A DNA stretch of 43,021 nucleotides from DASRBO01 sp035653595 (GCA_035653595.1 DASRBO010000096.1:1-43021); one strand, 5' to 3'; positions 7,783 through 15,881 are shown, numbered from the stretch's first letter. Program-made: numbers and translations. Notes: a model not told the origin generated them from the sequence alone.

Positions 7783-9261
7783 TCAGGCGTCCACCAGGTT
7801 CTCGCACACCCGGTCCCGACCGGTGCGCTTCGCCGCATACAGGGCGGCGTCGGCGCGGGCGACCGTCTGGGCCGGTGTACGCCCGGCCCGGTGCACGGCG
7901 ACCCCGGCGCTGAAGGTCGTACGGGGGTCCAGGTCGCGCCAGGTCGCCACCAGCCGCTCGGCGGTCTCGACCCCGGTGGCCGCCGCCTGGCGCAGCACGA
8001 CCAGGAACTCCTCCCCGCCGTAGCGGGCAACCAGGTCGGCGTCGCGGATCCCGGTGCGGAGGTGGTCAGCGAGGGCAAGCAGAACCCTGTCGCCGGCGTC
8101 GTGACCGTCGCTGTCGTTGATCTCCTTGAAATGGTCCAGGTCGATCATCACCACGGCATCACCCGGTCTAAGGGACTCGAGCAGCGCCATGGCGTGGCGG
8201 CGGTTGCCGATGCCGGTCAGCTCGTCACGAACGGACACCTCGGCCAGCAGCTGGCGGGCCCGCTGCTCCTCGCCGAAGCGCTGGGCGTTCTCCAGGGTGC
8301 GCCCGGCGTGGACGGCCAGCAGGCTCAGGGCCTCGGCGTCCTCCTCGCTGATGCGCCGGCGCCTGCTCTTGGAACCGGCGAAGAGCACTGCCGCCATGGC
8401 CCCGTTCACCCACACCGGGGCGGCGGCGACGGCCCGGAGCCCGGCCCGGGCGAGCCCGGGGTCGGGCTCCGAGCTGCGCTGGTAGTCGTCGATCACCAGG
8501 GTGTTGCGCTGGGTGCGCACCAGGCCGACGACGCCGGCGGTGGCCTTGTGGGCCACGGCGGTGTAGCTCGACGGCAGGCCGCGGGCGTGCCTAACCGAGT
8601 AGGTGGCGGAGTCAGGCGACAGCACGGCCAGGCCGACGCAGTCGAGGCCCAGGCCGGTCACCGAGTCCACCACGCCGGCAAGCACCTGGTCGCGGTCGAG
8701 GGCCGTAATGGTGGTCGTGCCCCGCACCACGGCGCGGAAGAGGCCGGCGGAGTGCTCCGCCAGCTTCCGGGCCTCGGTCATCTGCGACATAGCCCAGGAG
8801 ACCGTCTCGCCGACGAGAACACAGACCGGGATGGTCACGAGGACCGAGCTGAGCGCCCCGGGCACGGACCGGTGCTGGGCGAGGATCGGGCCGAGGTAGG
8901 CCCCGGTGGCGAAGGGGGCCACGGCCAGCGACGTCCGTTGCCGGTGGCACAGGCCGATCCAGGTGAACAGCACCACGAAGTAGATGCCGTAGGTGTAGGC
9001 CGAGGCCGAGCCGTAGGCGTCCCCGACGGCGATCAGGGCGAGGGCCAGGGGGACCAGGGAGAGGCTGGCCGGACGGGGCCAGCGCTCCCAGGGAAGGAGC
9101 CAGGCGACGATGCCGATCACCAGGGCGGTCACGCCGGCGCCGTCGACGATGTTGGCGTTGACGATGGCGCCGTTCGGCACCCAGGTGGTGCCCACCGTGA
9201 CCAGGCCGGCAATGACGAACAGCCACGCCGCTGACCGCACGAAGCCGTGTTCTTGGCCCAC
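7783..9261 (-). CDS. Membrane GAF-GGDEF diguanylate cyclase
   Basis: A 492-residue protein. Residues 1-155 hold about five to six membrane segments, residues 184-325 a GAF-type sensory domain, and residues 335-490 a GGDEF domain. The active-site loop is intact (ARYGGEEFL, GGEEF at 415-419) and an inhibitory RxxD site is present at 406-409 (RDAD), spaced as in PleD. It should therefore make cyclic di-GMP from two GTP and be feedback-inhibited. No EAL domain or c-di-GMP receptor is in the window. Start is GTG at 9261; a GATACT hexamer lies 5 nt upstream. It is divergent from the GH3 gene across 133 bp. The GAF ligand is unknown. Confidence 0.9.
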   Translation of the reverse strand: MGQEHGFVRSAAWLFVIAGLVTVGTTWVPNGAIVNANIVDGAGVTALVIGIVAWLLPWERWPRPASLSLVPLALALIAVGDAYGSASAYTYGIYFVVLFTWIGLCHRQRTSLAVAPFATGAYLGPILAQHRSVPGALSSVLVTIPVCVLVGETVSWAMSQMTEARKLAEHSAGLFRAVVRGTTTITALDRDQVLAGVVDSVTGLGLDCVGLAVLSPDSATYSVRHARGLPSSYTAVAHKATAGVVGLVRTQRNTLVIDDYQRSSEPDPGLARAGLRAVAAAPVWVNGAMAAVLFAGSKSRRRRISEEDAEALSLLAVHAGRTLENAQRFGEEQRARQLLAEVSVRDELTGIGNRRHAMALLESLRPGDAVVMIDLDHFKEINDSDGHDAGDRVLLALADHLRTGIRDADLVARYGGEEFLVVLRQAAATGVETAERLVATWRDLDPRTTFSAGVAVHRAGRTPAQTVARADAALYAAKRTGRDRVCENLVDA

Positions 9262-9381
9262 GATCGAGTATCGGCCCCCGGTCGTCCGGGCGACAAGGAC
9301 CGTTTCCGGTCTGGTCCTCGAGGACTATCGGGTCAATGACGCGTGGAGGCGGACACCCCGGTGACAACCACCGCCGGTCAC

Positions 9382-9387
9382 TACCCT
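9382..9387 (+). promoter_or_regulatory. -10 box (TACCCT) of the GH3 gene
   Basis: TACCCT followed by 7 nt and ATG 9395, with no Shine-Dalgarno between: the leaderless pattern. Confidence 0.5.
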
Positions 9388-9394
9388 GCCGCTG

Positions 9395-11668
9395 ATGCCC
9401 AGCGACCGAGTTGCGCGCCTGGTGGACCAGATGACCCTCGATCAGAAGATCGCCCAGCTGAGCGGGGCGTGGCTGTCGGTGGGCGCCGGAGGCGAGGTGG
9501 CCCCCTACCAGGGGAACCTGGCGGCGGGGGAGCCGGTACCGGTGGCCGAGCGCCTGGCCCACGGCGCCGGCCAGCTCACCCGCCCCTTCGGCAGCGCCCC
9601 GCTGGAACCCTCCGTGGGCGTCGCCAGCCTCGCCGACCTCCAGCGTCGCCTGGCCGATGCCGGCCTGGTGCCGGCCATGGTCCACGAGGAGTGCCTGAGC
9701 GGGTTCATGGCCCACGGCGCCACCGCCTTCCCCGTGCCGCTCAACTGGGGGAGCTGCTGGGACCCGGAGCTGGTGCGGGAGATGGGGGCCGCCATCGGCG
9801 CCCAGATGCGTTCGGTCGGCGTGCACCAGGGGTTGGCCCCGCTGCTCGACGTGGTGCGCGATGCCCGGTGGGGCCGCGTCGAGGAGTGCATCGGCGAGGA
9901 CCCCTACCTAGTCGGGGTCATCGGGTCGGCCTACATCGCCGGGCTCCAGTCCCCCGGCCCTGACGGTCAGCCGGGGGTGCTGGCCACGGCCAAGCACTTC
10001 GTCGGCTACTCGTTCTCCGAGGGCGGCCGCAACCTCGCTCCCGCCCACGTCGGGCCGAGGGAGCTGGCCGACGTCTTCCTGCTCCCGTTCGAGATGGCGG
10101 TCACCGGGTCCGGGGTCGGCTCGGTCATGAACGCCTATCAGGAGATCGACTCCGAGCCGGTGGCCGCCAGCCGTCACCTGCTCACCGAGGTCCTGCGGGA
10201 GCAGTGGGGCTTCGACGGGATCGTGGTGTCCGACTACTACTCGGTGGGGTTCCTGCAGAGCCTGCACGGGGTGGCGGCCGATGCCGCCGAGGCGGCCGCC
10301 CTGGCGCTGCGGGCCGGCATCGACGTGGAGCTGCCCGAACGCCTCTGCTACGGCGAGCCGCTGGCCGAGGCGCTCCGACGGGGCCTGGTGACCGAGGCCG
10401 ACATCGACCTCGCCGTCACCCGGGTGCTGGCGGCCAAGGAGCGAGTCGGGCTGCTGGACGGGACGGCGGGGCCGTCCGGGGCGTCCGCCGACCTCGATCC
10501 GGCGGCCGACCGGCGCCTGGCCCGGCGGGTGGCCGAAGCGTCGATCGTGCTCCTCCAGAACAACGGGGTGCTGCCGCTCGACGCTCCCGGAGCCGGGGTG
10601 GCGCTCATCGGGCCCAACGCCTCGTCCGGCGCCGGGCTGCTCGGCAACTACAGCTTCCAGAACCATGTGGCCGCCCAGGTATCAGGCGCCCCCGACGGGG
10701 TCGCGGTGGTGACGGTGGAGGCCGCGCTGCGGGAGGCCCTGGGCGACCGCCTCACCGTCGAGCGGGGCTGTGAGGTGGTGGGGGAGGACCGCAGCGGATT
10801 CGACGCCGCCGCCCGGGCGGCGACCGAGGCGGAGGTGGCCGTGGTCGTGGTCGGCGACCAGGCCGGCAACTTCGGCCGCGGCACCTCAGGGGAGGGCACC
10901 GACCGCGACGATCTGTGCCTCCCCGGGCTGCAGCACCAGCTGATCGCGGCGGTGGTGGCGACGGGCACGCCCACCGTGGTCGTGCTGGTGTGCGGGAGGC
11001 CCTACGACCTGTCATGGGTGGCGGAGCATGCCGCCGCCGTCGTGCTCGCCTGGTTCCCCGGCGAGGAGGGCGGCCGGGCCATCGCCGACGTGCTGCTCGG
11101 TCGGGCGGAGCCGGCTGGGCGCACGCCCGTCACCTTCTCGCGGGGTGCCGGCCAGCAGCCGCTCTACTACGACTCGAAGCGGTTGTCGCGCACGGGCTAT
11201 TCGCGATCCAGCACCCGTCCGGTGTTCTGCTTCGGCCACGGCCTGTCCTACACCACCTTCACCTACCGCGACCTGGTCGTGGACGAGGAGGTGGCCGTGG
11301 ACGGAGTCATGAGGGCGGCCGTCACCGTCACCAACACCGGCGACCGGCACGGCAACGAGGTGGTCCAGCTGTACGTGAGCGATCCGGTGGCCAGCGTGAC
11401 CCGACCGGTGCAGCAGCTCAAGGGCTTCGCCCGGGTGGCGCTGGCCCCGGGCGAGTCCAAGAGGGCGACCTTCCACGTGCCCACCGATCTGCTTGCCTTC
11501 ACCGGCCCGGACCTGACCCGGATAGTTGAGCCGGGGGCGCTCTGGGTCCGGATCGGCGCTTCCAGCGAGGACCTTCGGGCCGAGGCCGCGATCCAGATGG
11601 TCGGCGACACCAGGGTCGTCCCGCCTCCCCGGCGGTTGTTCACCGCCGTCGACGTCTCGGCGCTCTGA
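9395..11668 (+). CDS. Glycoside hydrolase family 3 (beta-glucosidase/beta-xylosidase type)
   Basis: A 757-residue, three-domain GH3 enzyme. The N-terminal TIM-barrel carries KHFVGY, and the nucleophile Asp280 lies in DGIVVSDYYS. The alpha/beta sandwich domain starts near residue 380 (ASIVLLQNNGVLPLD) and includes GNFGRGTSGEGTDRDDL. A fibronectin-III-like C-terminal domain follows from about residue 620 (VTVTNTGDRHGNEVVQLYVS). No signal peptide is seen, so it probably acts in the cytoplasm on imported oligosaccharides. Beta-glucosidase versus beta-xylosidase specificity cannot be told from sequence alone. It is divergent from the diguanylate cyclase and followed by the 440-bp structured non-coding region. 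Confidence 0.92.
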   Translation: MPSDRVARLVDQMTLDQKIAQLSGAWLSVGAGGEVAPYQGNLAAGEPVPVAERLAHGAGQLTRPFGSAPLEPSVGVASLADLQRRLADAGLVPAMVHEECLSGFMAHGATAFPVPLNWGSCWDPELVREMGAAIGAQMRSVGVHQGLAPLLDVVRDARWGRVEECIGEDPYLVGVIGSAYIAGLQSPGPDGQPGVLATAKHFVGYSFSEGGRNLAPAHVGPRELADVFLLPFEMAVTGSGVGSVMNAYQEIDSEPVAASRHLLTEVLREQWGFDGIVVSDYYSVGFLQSLHGVAADAAEAAALALRAGIDVELPERLCYGEPLAEALRRGLVTEADIDLAVTRVLAAKERVGLLDGTAGPSGASADLDPAADRRLARRVAEASIVLLQNNGVLPLDAPGAGVALIGPNASSGAGLLGNYSFQNHVAAQVSGAPDGVAVVTVEAALREALGDRLTVERGCEVVGEDRSGFDAAARAATEAEVAVVVVGDQAGNFGRGTSGEGTDRDDLCLPGLQHQLIAAVVATGTPTVVVLVCGRPYDLSWVAEHAAAVVLAWFPGEEGGRAIADVLLGRAEPAGRTPVTFSRGAGQQPLYYDSKRLSRTGYSRSSTRPVFCFGHGLSYTTFTYRDLVVDEEVAVDGVMRAAVTVTNTGDRHGNEVVQLYVSDPVASVTRPVQQLKGFARVALAPGESKRATFHVPTDLLAFTGPDLTRIVEPGALWVRIGASSEDLRAEAAIQMVGDTRVVPPPRRLFTAVDVSAL

Positions 11669-11786
11669 CGGCGGCGCGGCGGCGACTCGTCGGCCCGGGC
11701 CTGGGGACGACGTTGTGGACGCCCGCCCGTCGTCTGGGGATTTTCGAGGAATGTCGAGGGACAACCTCTGGATTTCGTGGCGGGCC

Positions 11787-11815
11787 CTTGACGCCGATCT
11801 CCCCCCGGCGCACAG
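11787..11815 (+). promoter_or_regulatory. Possible sigma70-like promoter ahead of the structured region
   Basis: TTGACG at 11787-11792, a 17-bp spacer, then CACAGT at 11810-11815. The -35 matches well and the -10 only weakly (3 of 6). If used, transcription would begin at about 11822, just before the first hairpin of the structured RNA candidate. Confidence 0.35.
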
Positions 11816-11829
11816 TGGGGCCAGCCGGT

Positions 11830-12058
11830 CGTTCGAAGTGGAACGAAGGCCGACGAGGGGGAAGCCTCAGGCGGAACCCACGGTCGGTCGAGTTCCAAGG
11901 AGACGATCGGTCAGGTGGTCAGCCGAGGGAGTCGGCCCGCGAGGGTCGGCACCATGTCCGCCACCGGTCGCAAGGCCGGAGGCGTATGAGGCTGCCGCCG
12001 GGTGGGCCCCGAGGAGCCCGGTGCAAGCCGGGTTACTCGGGGCTTCGCCGCGTGGCGG
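11830..12058 (+). ncRNA. Candidate structured RNA (unidentified class)
   Basis: This stretch lies in the only gene-free gap over 300 bp (11669-12110). Helices seen directly: 11830-11834/11841-11845 (CGTTC/GAACG); a long-range stem 11864-11869/11987-11992 (GCCTCA/TGAGGC) enclosing two further hairpins; 11922-11926/11932-11936 (GCCGA/TCGGC); a GNRA hairpin at 11960-11983, where GCC-A-CCGGTC closes a GCAA tetraloop with GGCCGG-A-GGC; and a near-continuous helix at 12006-12043, GCCCCGAG + AGCCCGG against CCGGGTT + CTCGGGGC with a single G/A mismatch and a 6-nt loop. The GNRA loop and symmetric A-A mismatch look like selected RNA features. I could not match it to a known riboswitch. It could be an sRNA, the leader of the gene at 12111, or a remnant of an intron-like element. 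Confidence 0.5.
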
Positions 12059-12110
12059 TCGGGTCAGTGCCCCCGCGTCGGCGGAAGGCCCGGCTGGTAG
12101 AACGGGCGCC

Positions 12111-12353
12111 ATGAAACGCCACCACTACGAGCTGCGCGCCCCCGGCGCCGAGCCCCGCCTGTTCCACACCTTCGCCGAGGCCGATGCCGCCGCCTCCGAG
12201 GTGCTGGAGTCGGCCAAGGGCGACGGAGGGGAGGTCAGGCCGGACGGCTACTGGAGGTGGGTGCTCGAGGGCGGCTCGGACGGCAGGGCCGGGTCGGTGG
12301 CGCTCGACGACGCCGGTCTGGTGGACTGCGGGGCGGGCTGCCCGGGCGGCTGA
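12111..12353 (+). CDS. Small hypothetical protein
   Basis: An 80-residue protein, MKRHHYELRAPGAEPRLFHT to CGAGCPGG. The N-terminal half reads as a plausible small alpha/beta domain (FHTFAEADAAASEVLESA); no named family is recognised. It has two Cys near the C terminus (CGAGC). The ATG follows the structured RNA region by 52 nt and there is no clear Shine-Dalgarno. Its last 106 bp overlap the 3' end of the convergent MFS gene on the other strand, so one of the two C termini may be over-extended. It could be controlled by the upstream structured leader, but that is inference. Confidence 0.5.
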   Translation: MKRHHYELRAPGAEPRLFHTFAEADAAASEVLESAKGDGGEVRPDGYWRWVLEGGSDGRAGSVALDDAGLVDCGAGCPGG

Positions 12354-14068
12354 GGACCGAGGCTGACCACCGCCGCCACCGCCGCCACCGCCGTGCACAC
12401 CGCCGCCCCGATGAAGATGGTGTGCAGTTCGGAAAGCAGTGCCGCCAGCACGGCCCGGTCGTAGGGCGGGCACGAGCCCGGATGCCGAGGGCAGAGCCGC
12501 AGAGGCGAGCCGATCCTCTGCTCGGCCAGGTAGAACCGGTGCAGGCCGACCCCGGTGAGGACCGACAGCCCCACCAGCATCCCGACCGTTCGCGAGACCA
12601 CCACCAGGGACGTCGCCATCCCGTGCAGCCCGGCGCGGACCGTGTTGAGGATGGCGGCGTTCAGGGGGGCGACGGTGAGCCCGAAGCCGAGGCCGCAGGC
12701 GGCCAGCACCGGGTCGGCACCGTGGACGGGCAGGTGAACCGAGCCCAGCCGCCACGGCTCCAGCAGCGATCGCTGGCCCCAGCCCCCCATCATCCAGAAG
12801 GTGGCCGCCGACAGGGCCATGCCGCCGCCGGCGACCAGCCGGTGGCCGGCGAGCCGGCACAGGGCGCCGCCGGCCACCGCCCCGACCGGCACGGCCACGA
12901 GGAAGCGCACCAGCACCAGGGCCGCGTCCAGCTGCGAGTGGGGATAGGCGGTCGCCCGGGCGAAGACCGGTATGTCGACCAGGGCCGCCATCAGCCCGGC
13001 GCCCAGCCAGGCGCTGGTGACCAGCGCTCCCCAGGCCGGGGCCGGGCGCAGGGCGCGGAAGTCGATCAGCGGATCGTCCTGGCGGCGCTGACGCAGGGCG
13101 AAGCCGGCGGCGGCCGCCGCACCCAGGGCCAGGAGCACGGGGGCGGCCGTTGAGACCACCTGGCGGCTGGGGTCGGCCGAGGCGAACGAGACGATGACCG
13201 CCGCCAGGGCCGCCGCCAGCAGCACGGCGCCACCCGCCTCCCCCTGGCGGGTGACCTCGGGGACCCGGCGCAGGTCGACGAGGCGGTTGCCGCCGGCCGG
13301 CCTCAGCTCCCAGGCCACGAAGGCCGCCAGCGCTACCACTGCCGCCAACGCCAGCGGGGTGGTCAGCCGGGGTGGGCCCCAGGCCAGCAGCGGGCTGTAC
13401 AGGCGGCCCAGGGTCGGACTGTCGGCGATGACGGCCGGTGCGGCCAGGGCCAGCACGCCGGCGGCCACCCCGGTCAGGAGGAGGACGGAGCCGGTGGGAT
13501 CGCGCCTGGCCACGCCCCGGCTCCGGGGGCGCAGGGCGAGGCCCAGCACCAGGGCCACCGGCACGTTGATCCAAAAGATCGCCCGCCATCCGGCGGCGGC
13601 GACGATCAGCGCCCCGTAGAGCGGGCCGAGCAGGCTGCCCGACTCCTGCACCCCGCCGACGATCCCGAGGGGCAGGCCCCGTCTCTCGGCCGGCCAGAGG
13701 TCGGCCACCAGGGCCAGGGTCACCGGCACCAGGCCCCCGCCGCCCACGCCCTGGATCACCCGGCCCACCACCACCCCGGCCAGGCTCTGGGCGGTGGCGG
13801 TGACCGTCGAGCCGGCGCCGAAGACCAGCAGGCAGCCGACCAGGGCGGGGGGGCGGCCGTAGCGGTCCGACAGCCGCCCGATCAGGGGCAGCATCACGGT
13901 GTAGCCGACCAGGAACCCCGACAGTATGGGGGTGGCCTGCTGGAGTTGGTCGAGGCCCAGGCCGACCCCGCCCATGATGTTGGGCAGGGCGAGGACGACG
14001 ACGTAGGTGTCGGCGGCGGCGACCAGCACCCCGGCGCTGGCCAGGGCCAGGCGCCACCGCGGTCCCAC
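12248..14068 (-). CDS. MFS transporter, DHA2 (14-TM) family, P55/Rv1410c-like
   Basis: A 606-residue major facilitator with about 14 membrane segments. It has the motif A region GRLSDRYGRPPALVGC between TM2 and TM3 and the antiporter motif C-like segment GGVQESGSLLGPLYGALI, both typical of drug:H+ antiporters of the EmrB/QacA type. GTG at 14068 starts 3 nt after the stop of the LprG-like lipoprotein gene, so the two are surely co-transcribed. In M. tuberculosis the same pair, lprG-Rv1410c (P55), exports triacylglycerides and supports lipoarabinomannan display; by analogy this pair may move lipids to the cell surface. It is longer than P55 (about 518 residues) because of a Pro/Ser-rich tail that overlaps the convergent small gene. 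Confidence 0.85.
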   Translation of the reverse strand: MGPRWRLALASAGVLVAAADTYVVVLALPNIMGGVGLGLDQLQQATPILSGFLVGYTVMLPLIGRLSDRYGRPPALVGCLLVFGAGSTVTATAQSLAGVVVGRVIQGVGGGGLVPVTLALVADLWPAERRGLPLGIVGGVQESGSLLGPLYGALIVAAAGWRAIFWINVPVALVLGLALRPRSRGVARRDPTGSVLLLTGVAAGVLALAAPAVIADSPTLGRLYSPLLAWGPPRLTTPLALAAVVALAAFVAWELRPAGGNRLVDLRRVPEVTRQGEAGGAVLLAAALAAVIVSFASADPSRQVVSTAAPVLLALGAAAAAGFALRQRRQDDPLIDFRALRPAPAWGALVTSAWLGAGLMAALVDIPVFARATAYPHSQLDAALVLVRFLVAVPVGAVAGGALCRLAGHRLVAGGGMALSAATFWMMGGWGQRSLLEPWRLGSVHLPVHGADPVLAACGLGFGLTVAPLNAAILNTVRAGLHGMATSLVVVSRTVGMLVGLSVLTGVGLHRFYLAEQRIGSPLRLCPRHPGSCPPYDRAVLAALLSELHTIFIGAAVCTAVAAVAAVVSLGPQPPGQPAPQSTRPASSSATDPALPSEPPSSTHLQ

Positions 14069-14071
14069 GGC

Positions 14072-14755
14072 TCAGCCCGGGGAAGTGACCACCAGGTGCT
14101 CCCCGTAGTGGTCGAGGACCAGGACGAACGTGCTGTCCTGGGCGGCCTGGAAGAACGGTCCGGTCAGCCGGACCTGGCGGACCTGGTGGCTGGTCGGATC
14201 GACCCCGAAGCGCCCTTGCACCGGTCGGTCGGGGGCGGCGTCGACCAGGAGCGACTTGACCAGGGTGCCGGGCAGCGTTGCGCTCACCTCATCCAGCAGC
14301 TCGCCCTGGTAGCGCACCGTGCCGGCCGAGCGCACCGAGGTGGCGGCGGTGAGCAGGCTGGTGATCCCCTGCTGGCGGTTGATGAGCTTGGCCGGGTCGG
14401 CGAAGCCGTACTTGGACGGGTCGGTGGCGCTGTAGCCATTGGAGAAGGGCAGCTGCACCCAGAACCGGCCCCCCACCGACACCGCCTTGATGTGCAGCGG
14501 GAAGCCGTTGGCGTCGACGTCCAGGGTCCCCCGGAACTGGTCGGGCCGGGCGAAGTCGCCGTTGCCGCCGACGACGACGACGCCGGTCCCGTGGGGTCCC
14601 TCGGTGTTGAGGGTGAAATGGATGGCCTGGGCGGCGTCGATCGTCTGGCGGGCCGAGGCCAGCAGGGTGCGGGGGTTCACCACCGGCGTGGACGAGCACG
14701 CGGTGGCGGCCAGCGCCGCCACCGCCAGTCCCGCCCACCTGGCCCGTCCCCGCAC
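14072..14755 (-). CDS. lprG: LppX/LprAFG-family lipoprotein (LprG-like)
   Basis: A 227-residue lipoprotein from GTG 14755, with signal MRGRARWAGLAVAALAATAC and lipid-modified Cys20. The mature part has the LppX_LprAFG pattern: ARQTIDAAQAIHFTLNTEG, then a beta-sheet half-barrel with GDFARPDQFRGTLDV and RFWVQLPFSNGYSATDP. Family members carry acylated lipids in a hydrophobic pocket across the periplasm-like space. An upstream in-frame TTG at 14794 is possible, but GTG 14755 is preferred: it gives a compact signal peptide and lies 7 nt after TACCGT, a leaderless promoter shape. First gene of a two-gene operon with the P55-like transporter. The symbol is by homology and operon context. Confidence 0.8.
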   Translation of the reverse strand: MRGRARWAGLAVAALAATACSSTPVVNPRTLLASARQTIDAAQAIHFTLNTEGPHGTGVVVVGGNGDFARPDQFRGTLDVDANGFPLHIKAVSVGGRFWVQLPFSNGYSATDPSKYGFADPAKLINRQQGITSLLTAATSVRSAGTVRYQGELLDEVSATLPGTLVKSLLVDAAPDRPVQGRFGVDPTSHQVRQVRLTGPFFQAAQDSTFVLVLDHYGEHLVVTSPG

Positions 14756-14762
14756 GGTGGCG

Positions 14763-14768
14763 ACGGTA
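14763..14768 (-). promoter_or_regulatory. -10 box (TACCGT) of the lprG-MFS operon
   Basis: On the minus strand TACCGT is followed by 7 nt and GTG 14755. It lies back-to-back with the DNA ligase promoter 17 bp away. Confidence 0.5.
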
Positions 14769-14784
14769 GCGGGGCGGGCCGCCT

Positions 14785-14790
14785 TAGGGT
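14785..14790 (+). promoter_or_regulatory. -10 box (TAGGGT) of the DNA ligase gene
   Basis: TAGGGT followed by 6 nt and GTG 14797, with no Shine-Dalgarno: leaderless pattern. Confidence 0.5.
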
Positions 14791-14796
14791 GCAACC

Positions 14797-15858
14797 GTGC
14801 GTCTTCCCGTCATGCCCCCGGTCGCCCCGATGCTGGCCACCCTCTCCCGCGCCTTCCCGTCGGGGGACAACCTGGTCTACGAGCCGAAGTGGGACGGGTT
14901 CCGCTGCATCGTGTTCCGCGACGGGCCCGAGGTGGAGCTCGGCAGCCGCAACGAACGGCCCCTGACCCGGTACTTCCCCGAGCTGATCTCTCCGCTGCGG
15001 GAGATGCTGCCCGAGCGCTGCGTCCTGGACGGGGAGGTGGTTATCGCCGGTCCCGCCGGGCTCGACTTCGACGCCCTGCTGCAGCGGATCCACCCAGCCG
15101 AGTCGCGGGTGGCCAAGCTGGCCCGCGAGACGCCGGCGTCCTACGTGGCCTTCGATCTGCTGGCCGAAGGGGAAGACGACCTCCGGGGGCGGCCGTTCAC
15201 CGAGCGCCGGGCCCGGCTGGAGCGGATCCTCGCCGACGCCCACCCTCCGCTGCACCTGACCCCGGCCACCTCGGACCCCGATCTGGCCCGCGACTGGTTC
15301 GACCGGTTCGAGGGGGCCGGGTTGGACGGCCTGGTCGCCAAGCGGGTCGACCTGACCTACCGGCCGGGGGAGCGGGCGATGATCAAGATCAAGCACGAGC
15401 GCACCGCCGACTGCGTGGTGGCCGGCTTCCGCTGGCACAAGCAGGGGGGGATGATCGGCTCGCTGCTGCTCGGCCTCTACGACGACGACGGTGTCCTGCA
15501 CCACGTGGGCGTCGCCGGCTCCTTCACGACGGCGGTCCGGCGCCAGATGGTCGATGAGCTCGCCCCGCTGCGCACCGACCTGTCCGGTCACCCCTGGCAG
15601 GCCTGGGCCGTCCATGCCGAGCCCGCCGGCCGCGTGCCTGGCTCCCCGAGCCGGTGGACCGCCAAGCGGGACCTGTCGTGGGAGCCGCTGCGGCCCGAGC
15701 GGGTGTGCGAGGTCGCCTACGACCACCTCCAGGGTGACCGCTTCCGGCATGGGACCAGCTTCAAGCGCTGGCGGCCCGACCGCGAGCCCCGCACCTGCAC
15801 CTACGCACAGCTGGACGCGGCCGCCCCCGCCGAGCTGGCAGCGGTCTTCGGCGCCTGA
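14797..15858 (+). CDS. ATP-dependent DNA ligase, LigC type
   Basis: A 353-residue ligase with an adenylation domain and an OB-fold domain. The nucleophilic Lys31 is in motif I (EPKWDGFR), followed by motif III-like VAFDLLAEGE, motif IV GLDGLVAKRVD and motif V MIKIKHERTADCVV. The OB domain begins near residue 210, and the late RPERVCEVAYDHLQGDRFRH stretch is typical of the LigC/LigD ligase group. The length matches stand-alone LigC (about 350) and there are no LigD polymerase or nuclease domains. It seals nicks using ATP, probably as a repair ligase beside the essential NAD-dependent LigA. Start GTG 14797 is supported by the TAGGGT box; ATG 14812 is an alternative. It is divergent from lprG. 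Confidence 0.9.
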   Translation: MRLPVMPPVAPMLATLSRAFPSGDNLVYEPKWDGFRCIVFRDGPEVELGSRNERPLTRYFPELISPLREMLPERCVLDGEVVIAGPAGLDFDALLQRIHPAESRVAKLARETPASYVAFDLLAEGEDDLRGRPFTERRARLERILADAHPPLHLTPATSDPDLARDWFDRFEGAGLDGLVAKRVDLTYRPGERAMIKIKHERTADCVVAGFRWHKQGGMIGSLLLGLYDDDGVLHHVGVAGSFTTAVRRQMVDELAPLRTDLSGHPWQAWAVHAEPAGRVPGSPSRWTAKRDLSWEPLRPERVCEVAYDHLQGDRFRHGTSFKRWRPDREPRTCTYAQLDAAAPAELAAVFGA

Positions 15859-15881
15859 GTGCGTCCCGCCCGGGCGGGCGG

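Noticed and set aside
11830..11845. Second LexA box candidate around GTTCGAAGTGGAAC
   Set aside because: Half-sites are in the wrong orientation and spacing for TCGAAC-N4-GTTCGA.
11850..11895. Resemblance to a cobalamin riboswitch (GGGGGAAGCC core)
   Set aside because: The B12 box and the conserved core after GGGAAGCC are absent, and no cobalamin gene follows.
12013..12036. Hairpin resembling group II intron domain V (AGCCCGG paired with CCGGGTT, giving A-U, G-U, C-G at the base)
   Set aside because: The distal helix is too short, it is nested in a further 8-bp stem unlike domain V, and no reverse transcriptase is nearby. A decayed intron cannot be fully excluded.
11713..12114. Plus-strand open frame covering the structured region
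   Set aside because: Arg/Gly-rich translation with no domain, no ribosome binding site, and the DNA is better explained by RNA helices.
14797..15858. NHEJ ligase LigD
   Set aside because: Only ligase and OB domains are present; no polymerase or phosphoesterase domain and no Ku gene nearby.
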